Assembly: GCA_037893225.1 (NCBI GenBank)
Contig: JAZGUH010000261.1
Span: 1,798,001 to 1,862,000, forward strand
Direction: 5' to 3'
From: Hippasteria phrygiana
Lineage: Eukaryota > Echinodermata > Asteroidea > Valvatida > Goniasteridae
DNA: 64,000 nt
Positions 55,946 through 64,000 of this stretch are shown here, piece after piece. The notes below the pieces were generated by a model. That model was not told where the DNA came from. It saw nothing but the letters and a program-made list of their open reading frames with translations, and made no database searches. A program made the translations under genes and the position numbers. Position 1 is the stretch's first letter. The number at the start of each line of letters is the position of its first letter.

Positions 55946-56371
55946 CTTGTGCTCAAACCCTTGCGCTCAAACCCTTGCGCTCAAACCCTTGCGCTCAAAC
56001 CCTTGCGCTCAAACCCAAACCCTTGCACTCAAACCCAAACCCTTGCACTCAAACCCAAACCCTTGCACTCAAACCCAAACCCTTGCACTCAAACCCAAAC
56101 CCTTGCACTCAAACCCAAACCCTTGCACTCAAACCCAAACCCTTGCACTCAAACCCAAACCCTTGCACTCAAACCCAAACCCTTGCACTCAAACCCAAAC
56201 CCTTGCACTCAAACCCAAACCCTTCAACTCAAACCCAAACCCTTCAACTCAAACCCAAACCCTTCAACTCAAACCCAAACCCTTCAACCCAAACCCTTAA
56301 ACTCAAACCCTTAAACTCAAACCCTTAAACTCAAACCCTTAAACTCAAACCCTTAAACTCAAACCCTTAAA
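55946..56371 (+). repeat. 14-bp to 20-bp satellite series (CCTTGCACTCAAACCCAAAC)
   Basis: Five 14-bp units (CCTTGCGCTCAAAC) give way to about ten 20-bp units (CCTTGCACTCAAACCCAAAC). These give way to four with CCTTCAACTC and then about six 14-bp CCCTTAAACTCAAA units. The 20-bp unit is the 14-bp unit plus CCAAAC. The tract then breaks into the 40-bp minisatellite within the word ACTCGGGCAAGATGG. Confidence 0.95.
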
Positions 56372-59228
56372 CTCGGGCAAGATGGGAAAGATTGGAATGT
56401 TGGTGGTGTGGGACGGGCGAGATAGGAAAGATAGGAAAGTTGGTGGTGCGGGACGGGCGAGATGGAAAAGATCAGAAAGTTGGTGGTGCGTGCCGGGCGA
56501 GATGGTAAAGATCGGAAAGTTGGTGGTGCGGGACGGACGAAATGGGATAGATCGTGGAGTTGGTGGTGCGGGACTGGCTAGATGGGAAAGATCGTAGAGT
56601 TGGTGGTGTGGGACGGGCGAGATGCGAAAAAGATTGTAAAGTTGGTGCTGCGGAATGGGTGAGATAGTTGGTTGTGCGGGACAGGTGAGATGGGAAAGAT
56701 CGGAAAGTTTGTTGTTCGGGACCGGTGAGATGGTAAAGATTGGAGAGTGGTGGTGCGGGACCGGCGAGATGGTAAAGATCAGAGAGCGGTGGTGCGGGAT
56801 TGGTGAGATGGGAAAGATCGTAGAGTTGGTGGTGCGGGACAGGCAAGATAGGAAAGATCAGAAAGTTGGTGGTGCGGGGCGGGCGAGATGGGAAATATCG
56901 GAAAGTTTGTGGTGCGGGACAGTTGAGATGGGAAAGATTGTAAAGTTGGTGGTGCGGGACGGGCGAGATGCGAAAAAGATTGGAAAGTTGGTGGTGCAGC
57001 TAGGTGGGATGGGAAAGATCGGAAAGTTGGTGTTGGAAGACGGGCGAGATGGGAAAGATCGGAAAGTGGTGGTGCAGGACGGGCGAGATGGTAAAGATCG
57101 GAGAGTGGTGTTTCGGGATGGGTGAGATTTGAAAGATCGTACAGTTAGTGGTGCGGAATGGGCAAAAGGGGAATGATCGGAAAGATTGTGGATCGGGACG
57201 GGCGAGATAGGAAAGATTGGAAAGGTGGTGGTGTGGGACATGTGAGATGGGAAATATCTGAAAGTTGGTGCTGCGGGACTGGCAAGATGGTAAAGATCGG
57301 AGATTGGTGGTGCGGGACTTGCGAGATGGAAAAGATCGTATAGTTGGTGGTGCGGGACAGACGAGATGCGAAAAAGATTGGAAAGTTGGTGCTGCGGGAC
57401 GGGTGAGATTGGAAAGATCGTACAGTTGGTGGTGCGGGATGGGCAAGAGGGGAATGATCGAAAAGATTGTGGTGCGGGACAGGCGATATGGGAAAGATCG
57501 GAAAGTTGGTGGTGTGGGACTGGCAAGATTGTAAAGATCGGAGATTGGTGGTGCGGGACTTGCGAGATGGAAAAGATTGTATAGTTGGTGGTGCAGGACG
57601 GGCAAGATGGTAAAGATCGGAAAGATTGTGTTGCGGGACGGGCGAGTTGGAAAAGAATGGAAAGTTGGTGGTGCGTGGCGGGCGAGATGAGAAATATCAA
57701 AACATTGGTGGTGCGGGACGGGCGAGATGGTAAAGATCGGAGAGTATTGGTACAGGATGGGCGAGATGGGAAAGATCGGAAAGTTGGTGGTGCGGGACCG
57801 GCGAGATGGTAAAGATCAGAGAGTGGTGGTGCGGGACGGGCGAGATGGGAAAGATCGTAGAGTTGGTGGTGCGGGATCGGCAAGATGGGAAAAATCAGAA
57901 AGATGGTGGTGCGGGACGGGTGAGATAGGAAAGATTGGAAAGTTGGTGGTGCGGGACGGGCGAGATAATAAAAGATTGGAAAAGTTGGTTGTGCGGGACG
58001 GGTCATTTAGGAAAGATCAGAAAGTTGGTGGTGCGAGACGGGCTAGATAGGAGAGATCGGAAATTTGGTGGTGCGGCATGGGCGAGATGGGAAAGATCGT
58101 ATAGTTGGTGGTGCAGGACGGGCAAGATGGGAAAGATCGGAAAGATTGTGTTGCGGGACGGGCAAGATTGAAAAGATCGGAAAGTTGGTGGTGCTTGCCA
58201 GGCGAGATGGGAAATATCGGAAAGTTGGTGGTGCGGGACGGGCTCTATGGTGGTTGGTGGTGCGGGACGGCCGAGATGAGAAAAAGATTTGAAAGTTGGT
58301 AGTGCGGTTCGGGCGACATAGGAAAGATTGGAAAGTTGTTAGTGCGGGACAGGTAAGATGGGAAAGATCGGAAAGTTGGTGGTGCGAGACAAGCGAGATG
58401 GTAAAGATCGGAGAGTGGTGGTGCGGCACGGACCAGATGGGAAAGATGGGAAAGTTGGTGGTGCGGGACTTGCGAGATGGGACAGATGGAAAAGTTGGTG
58501 GTGCTGGACTTGCGAGATGGGAAAGATGGGTAAGTTGGTGGTGCGGGACGGGCAAGATGGGAAAGATCGGAAAGATGGTGGTGCGGGACGGCCGGGATAG
58601 GAAAGATAGGAAAGTTGGTGGTGCGAGACAGGCGAGATGGGAAAGATAGTAAAGTTGGTGGTGCGGGACGGGCGAGATGCGAAAAAGATTGGAAAGTTGG
58701 TGGTGCGGCTAGGTGAGATGGGAAAGATCGGAAAGTTGGTGTTGGAAGACGGGCGAGATGGGAAAGATCGGAGAGTGGTGGTGCAGGATGGGCGAGATGG
58801 TAAAGATCGGAGAGTGGTGTTTAGGGATGGGTGAGATTTGAAAGATCGTACAGTTGGCGGTGCAAAACGGGCGAGATAGGAAAGATCGGAAAGTTTGTGG
58901 TGCGAGACAGGCGAGATGGGAAAGATCGTAAAGTTGTTGGTGCGGGACGGGCGAGATGCGAAAAAGATTGGAAAGTTGGTGCTGCGGGACGGGTGAGATA
59001 GAAAAGATTGGAAAGTTGGTGGTGCGGCTAGGTGAGATGGGAAAGATCGGAAAGTTGGTGTTGGAAGACGGGCGAGATGGGAAAGATCGGAGAGTGGTGG
59101 TGCAGGACGGGCGAGATTGTAAAGATCGGAGAGTGGTGTTTAGGGATGGGTGAGATTTGAAAGATCGTACAGTTGGCGGTGCTGGATGGGCAAGAGGGGA
59201 ATGATCGGAAAGTTGGTGGTGCAGGACC
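56372..59228 (+). repeat. 40-bp minisatellite, second block (~71 copies)
   Basis: Diverged units with frequent GAGAGTGGTG and GTACAGTTGG variants, resembling the right end of the main block. The irregular unit GTTGGTGCTGCGGAATGG at 56641 recurs at 60265, 3624 bp later. The block ends GGACCTTAACCCTAACAC. Confidence 0.95.
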
Positions 59229-59331
59229 TTAACCCTAACACTTGCACTGTAACACTTGAACTCAAACCCTTAACTCTAACACTAATTTTCATATTCCTAA
59301 CTCGCTTGAGCTATTTTTCCATCAACTTCAG

Positions 59332-59487
59332 GAGAGATCAACTTCAGAAGAGATCAACATTCGGCTCCTGGCTGTCAAGACCTCGAGGCCACCCAAGATC
59401 ATCATGGACAGAACTGGAATGGCCAAGTGAGATAGACAGCATGCAGGCCTAGATCAGCACAATAGACCAACGCTGTTTAGTAGAGGA
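59332..59487 (+). other. Exon-like module, copy 4 (156 bp)
   Basis: Preceded by TTTTTCCATCAACTTCAG, with donor GAGGA|GTAAGTC. It has one change of CCT to CCA that is synonymous in the Trp-Pro-Ser frame, and it lies after the linker AACACTTGAACTCAAACCC. Confidence 0.55.
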
Positions 59488-59555
59488 GTAAGTCAAACAC
59501 TCTCTCTACCTCTGACTCTCCTTATCTCTTACCCTCACATTCTAACCCGATCACT

Positions 59556-59683
59556 AGCACTTGCACTGTAACACTTGCACTGTAACACTTGCACTGTAAC
59601 ACTTGCACTGTAACACTTGCACTGTAACACTTGCACTGTAACACTTGCACTGTAACACTTGCACTGTAACACTTGCACTGTAT
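59556..59683 (+). repeat. 14-bp satellite, CACTTGCACTGTAA (~9 units)
   Basis: Follows module copy 4 and breaks into the minisatellite at CTGTATAGGCGAGATAGG. Confidence 0.93.
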
Positions 59684-62600
59684 AGGCGAGATAGGAAAGA
59701 TTGGAAAGTTGGTTAGGCGGGACAGGTGAGATGAGAAAGATCGGATGGGAAAGTTGGTGGTGCGGGACTTGCGAGATGGGAAAGATGGGTAAGTTGGTAA
59801 TGCGGGACGGGCAAGATGGGTAAGTTGGTGGTGCGGGACGGGCAAGATGGGAAAGATCGGAAAGATGGTGGTGCGGGACTGCCGAGATAGGAAAGATTGG
59901 AAAGTTGGTGGTGCAGGACAGGTGAGAGGGGAAAGATTGGAATGTTGGTGGTGTGGGACGGGCGAGATAGGAAAGATCGGAAAAGTTGTTGTGCGGGACG
60001 GGTGAGATAGGAAAGATAGGAAAGTTGGTGGTGCGGGACGGGCGAGATGGAAAAGATCAGAAAGTTGGTGGTGCGTGCCGGGCGAGATGGGAAATATCGA
60101 AAAGTTGGTGGTGCGGGACGGGCGAGATGGTAAAGATCGGAAAGTTGGTGGTGCGGGACGGACGAATTGGGATAGATCGTGGTGTTGGTGGTGCGGGACT
60201 GGCTAGATGGGAAAGATCGTAGAGTTGGTGGTGTGGGACGGGGAGATGCGAAAAAGATTGTAAAGTTGGTGCTGCGGAATGGGTGAGATAGTTGGTTGTG
60301 CAGGACAGGTGAGATGGGAAAGATCGGAAAGTTTGTTGTTCGGGACCGGTGAGATGGTAAAGATTGGAGAGTGGTGGTGCCGGACCGGCGAGATGGTAAA
60401 GATCAGAGAGTGGTGGTGCGGGATGGGTGAGATGGGAAAGATCGTAGAGTTGGTGGTGCGGGACAGGCAAGATAGGAAAGATCAGAAAGTTCGTGGTGCG
60501 GGGCGGGCGAGATGGGAAATATCGGAAAGTTTGTGGTGCGGGACAGTTGAGATGGGAAAGATTGTAAAGTTGGTGGTGCGGGACGGGCGAGATGCGAAAA
60601 AGATTGGAAAGTTGGTGGTGCAGCTAGGTGGGATGGGAAAGATCGGAAAGTTGGTGTTGGAAGACGGGCGAGATGGGAAAGATCGGAGAGTGGTGGTGCA
60701 GGACGGGCGAGATGGTAAAGATCGGAGAGTGGTGTTTCGGGATGGGTGAGATTTGAAAGATCGTACAGTTGGTGGTGCGGAATGGGCAAGAGGGGAATGA
60801 TGGGAAAGATTGTGGATCGGGACGGGCGAGATAGGAAAGATTGGAATGGTGGTGGTGCGGGACATGTGAGATGGGAAATATCTGAAAGTTGGTGGTGCGG
60901 GACTGGCAAGATGGTAAGGATCGGAGAGTGGTGTTTCGGGATGGGTGAGATTTGAAAGATCGTACAGTTGGTGGTGCGGAATGGGCAAAAGGGGAATGAT
61001 CAGAAAGATTGTGGATCGGGACGGGCGAGATAGGAAAGATTGGAAAGGTGGTGGTGCGGGACATGTGAGATGGGAAACATCGTATAGTTGGTGGTGCGGG
61101 ACAGACGAGATGCGAAAAAGATTGGAAAGTTGGTGCTGCGGGACGGGTGAGATTGGAAAGATCGTACAGTTGGTGGTGCGGGATGGGCAAGAGGGGAATG
61201 ATCGAAAAGATTGTGGTGCGGGACGGGCGATATGGGAAAGATCAGAAAGTTGGTGGTGTGGGACTGGCAAGATTGTAAAGATCGGAGATTGGTGGTGCGG
61301 GACTTGCGAGATGGAAAAGATTGTATAGTTGGTGGTGCAGGACGGGCAAGATGGTAAAGATCGGAAAGATTGTGTTGCGGGACGGGCGAGTTGGAAAAGA
61401 ATGGAAAGTTGGTGCGTGGCGGGCGAGATGAGAAATATCAAAACATTGGTGGTGCGGGACGGGCGAGATGGTAAAGATCGGAGAGTATTGGTACAGGATG
61501 GGCGAGATGGGAAAGATCGTATAGTTGGTGGTGCAGGACGGGCAAGATGGGAAAGATCGGAAAGATTGTGTTGCGGGACGGGCAAGATTGAAAAGATCGG
61601 AAAGTTGGTGGTGCTTGCCAGGCGAGATGGGAAATATCGGAAAGTTGGTGGCGCGGGACGGGCTCTGTGGTGGTTGGTGGTGCGGGACGGGCGAGATGAG
61701 AAAAAGATTGTAAAGTTGGTGCTGCGGAATGGGTGAGATAGTTGGTTGTGCGGGACAGGTGAGATGGGAAAGATCAGAAAGTTAGTTGTTCGGGACCGGT
61801 GAGATGGTAAAGATTGGAGAGTGGTGGTGCGGGACCGGCGAGATGGTAAAGATCAGAGAGTGGTGGTGCGTGATGGGTGAGATGGGAAAGATCGTAGAGT
61901 TGGTGGTGCGGGACAGGCAAGATAGGAAAGATCAGAAAGTTGGTGGTGCGGGGCGGGCGAGATTGGAAATATCAGAAAGTTGGTTGTGCGGGACGGGCGA
62001 GATGAGAAAATGATTTGAAAGTTGGTAGTGCGAGATGGGAAAGATAGGAAAGATGCTGGTGCTGGATGGGCGAGATAGGAAAGATTGGAAAGTTGGTGGT
62101 GCAGGACAGGTGAGAGGGAAAAGATTGGAAAGTTGGTGTTGCGGGACAGGTAAGATGGGAAAGATAGGAAAGTTGGTGGTGCGAGACAAGCGAGATGGTA
62201 AAGATCGGAGAGTGGTGGTGCGGCACGGACCAGATGGGAAAGATCGGAAAGATGGTGGTGCGGGACGGCCGGGATAGGAAAGATAGGAAAGTTGGTGGTG
62301 CAGGACAGGTGAAAGGGGAAAGATTGGAAAGTTGGTGGTGCAAAACGGGCGAGATAGGAAAGATAGGAAAGTTTGTGCTGCGAGACAGGCGAGATGGGAA
62401 AGATCGTAAAGTTGGTGGTGCGTGACGGGCGAGATGCGAAAAAGATTGGAAAGTTGGTGGTGCGGCTAGGTGAGATGGGAAAGATCGGAAAGTTGGTGTT
62501 GGAAGACGGGCGAGATGGGAAAGATCGGAGAGTGGTGGTGCAGGACGGGCGAGATGGTAAAGATCGGAGAGTGGTGTTTAGGGATGGGTGAGATTTGAAA

Positions 62601-62790
62601 GATCGTACAGTTGGCGGTGCAAAACGGGCGAGATAGGAAAGATCGGAAAGTTTGTGGTGCGAGACAGGCGAGATGGGAAAGATCGTAAAGTTGGTGGTGC
62701 GGGACGGGCGAGATGCGAAAAAGATTGGAAAGTGAGTGTTTCGGGATGGGTGAGATTGGAAAGATCGTACAGTTGGTGGTGCGGGACCTT
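59684..62790 (+). repeat. 40-bp minisatellite, third block (~78 copies)
   Basis: Its left ~1.2 kb repeats the second block at an offset of about 3.62 kb. Another offset of about 1450 bp brings the GTTGGTGCTGCGGAATGG unit back at 61715. It ends with the same GGACCTTAACCCTAACAC junction as the second block. Confidence 0.95.
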
Positions 62791-62891
62791 AACCCTAACA
62801 CTTGCACTGTAACACTTGAACTCAAACCCTTAACTCTAACACTAATTTATATATTCCTAACTCGCTTACTCTATTTTTCCATCAACTTCAG

Positions 62892-63047
62892 GAGAGATCA
62901 ACTTCAGAAGAGATCAACATTCGGCTCCTGGCTGTCAAGACCTCGAGGCCACCCAAGATCATCATGGAAAGAACTGGAATGGCCTAGTGAGATAGACAGC
63001 TTGCAGGCCTAAATCAGCACAATAGACCTACGCTGTTTAGTAGATGA
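62892..63047 (+). other. Exon-like module, copy 5 (156 bp)
   Basis: Acceptor and donor are intact. The terminal codons in the long frame read SLQA-TAA instead of SMQA-TAG, so the stop is kept by a different codon. Confidence 0.55.
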
Positions 63048-63111
63048 GTAAGTCAAACAGTCTCTCTACCTCTGACTCTCCTTCTCTCTTACCCTCACAT
63101 TCTAACCTGAT

Positions 63112-63166
63112 CACTTGCACTGTAACACTTGCACTCTAACACTTGCACTCTAACACTTGCACTCAT
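63112..63166 (+). repeat. Short 14-bp satellite tract
   Basis: About four CACTTGCACTSTAA units after module copy 5. Confidence 0.85.
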
Positions 63167-63330
63167 TCTAAGGGCCATGTCACACTAGACAATTTACATG
63201 CAATCACGTCCAACCAAATTCCACATAGGAAAATATTGAAATTTCTATTTTCACATAATTTTCTTCAGAAGAAAATTGTCTTCATTGATCAGGAAGAATT
63301 TTCTTTTCGGCTGCAGCGCTGTTAGTTGTT
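63167..63330. other. Unique insert between satellite tracts
   Basis: About 165 bp unlike its surroundings, starting GGGCCATGTCACACTAGAC and containing the palindrome AATTTTCTTCAGAAGAAAATT. It replaces the usual satellite expansion. It may be a fragment of another element or the ancestral non-repetitive sequence. Confidence 0.45.
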
Positions 63331-63402
63331 ATTCAAACCCTTAACTTTAACACTAATTTAAATATTCCTAACTCGCTTACTCTATTTTTCCATCAACTTC
63401 AG

Positions 63403-63542
63403 GAGAGATCAACCTCCGGCTCCTGGCTGTCAAGACCTCGAGGCCACCCAAGATCATCATGGAAAGAACTGGAATGGCCTAGTGAGATAGACAGCATGCA
63501 GGCTTAGATCAGCACAATAGACCTATGCTGTTTAGTAGATGA
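63403..63542 (+). other. Exon-like module, copy 6 (140 bp)
   Basis: Nearly identical to copy 3, including CCTCCGGCTCC. The acceptor is intact and the donor is GATGA|GTAAGTT. Confidence 0.55.
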
Positions 63543-63606
63543 GTAAGTTAAACACTCTCTCTACCTCTGACTCTCCTTCTCTCTTACCCTCACTTTCTAA
63601 CCCGAT

Positions 63607-63763
63607 CACTTGCACTGTAACACTTGCACTGTAACACTTGCACTGTAACACTTGCACTGTAACACTTGCACTGTAACACTTGCACTGTAACACTTGCACT
63701 GTAACACTTGCACTGTAACACTTGCACTGTAACACTTGCACTGTAACACTTGCACTGTAACAC
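63607..63763 (+). repeat. 14-bp satellite, CACTTGCACTGTAA (~11 units)
   Basis: A uniform tract between modules 6 and 7, ending CACTAATTTTTATATTCC. Confidence 0.95.
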
Positions 63764-63812
63764 TAATTTTTATATTCCTAACTTGCTTACTCTATTTTTC
63801 CATCAACTTCAG

Positions 63813-63952
63813 GAGAGATCAACATTCGGCTCCTGGCTGTCAAGACCTCGAGGCCACCCAAGATCATCATGGACAGAACTGGAATGGCCTAGTGAGATAG
63901 ACAGCATGCAGGCTTAGATCAGCACAATAGACCTACGCTGTTTAGTAGATGA
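63813..63952 (+). other. Exon-like module, copy 7 (140 bp)
   Basis: Single acceptor form with CATTCGGCTCC. The donor GATGA|GTAAGTC is intact. The sequence continues with the same pyrimidine-rich post-exon segment (CTCTCTCTACCTCTGACTC) to the window edge, so more copies may follow. Confidence 0.55.
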
Positions 63953-64000
63953 GTAAGTCTAACACTCTCTCTACCTCTGACTCTCCTTCTCTCTTACCCT

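Noticed and set aside
55946..56371. True telomere repeat
   Set aside because: CCCTTAAACTC and CCAAAC words resemble C-rich telomere strands, but TTAGGG/CCCTAA tandem copies are absent; only isolated CCTAAC words occur.
35687..62790. CRISPR-like array
   Set aside because: Units are contiguous variants of one 40-bp motif without unique spacers, and the setting is eukaryotic.
1..64000. tRNA, rRNA, riboswitch or bacterial operon features
   Set aside because: I looked for A/B-box pairs, rRNA-like cores and ribosome-binding sites and found nothing I could support.

Overview
This window looks like animal nuclear DNA, most likely from a marine invertebrate or basal deuterostome. The evidence is spliced exons with GT/AG borders, an L1/Tx1-type LINE, hAT-like and MITE-like DNA elements, a THAP-domain exon, CAG-repeat polyglutamine coding, YY1/NRF1-like promoter words and several satellite families. 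I see no bacterial operons, ribosome binding sites, CRISPR arrays, tRNA or rRNA genes. The species cannot be fixed from the sequence.

Layout. 1-18.5 kb: two arrays of the same ~216-bp repeat lie at either end in opposite orientation (1-1712 and 16145-18470). Between them are an inverted-repeat pair (7881-8047 / 14128-14294) enclosing a decayed two-exon gene on the minus strand with a long His-Leu-Pro-Gln tract, several MITEs, a dimeric ~122-bp satellite and degenerate AACGTT-type repeats. 18.5-21.2 kb: a MITE candidate and a 136-bp tandem array. 21.3-27.0 kb: an L1/Tx1-group LINE on the minus strand with a complete 1268-aa ORF2 and a broken, 5'-truncated ORF1. 27-31.3 kb: gene-edge DNA with an inverted duplication of a promoter plus first exon, a THAP-domain first exon (minus strand) and palindromic elements. 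31.3-35.1 kb: a three-level nest of DNA transposons (hAT-like element, containing a second family, containing a reversed copy of the first). 35.4 kb: one convincing internal coding exon on the plus strand.

35.7 kb to the end: about 24.5 kb of a 40-bp purine-rich minisatellite (roughly 600 copies) in higher-order blocks with periods of about 2006, 2723 and 3624 bp. From 54.2 kb onward it is interleaved with 14-bp and 20-bp satellites and with seven copies of one 140/156-bp exon-like module. Each module has a pyrimidine tract, an AG acceptor and a GTAAGT donor.

The very long open frames in the minisatellite (up to 2112 codons on the minus strand) follow from its composition. The minus strand of the unit has no stop in any frame, so these frames are not evidence for a protein. 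The most unusual object is this composite: a hypervariable minisatellite downstream of a real-looking exon, carrying repeated, splice-competent exon modules on the same strand. Transcript evidence would decide whether it is one large repetitive gene or inert satellite.
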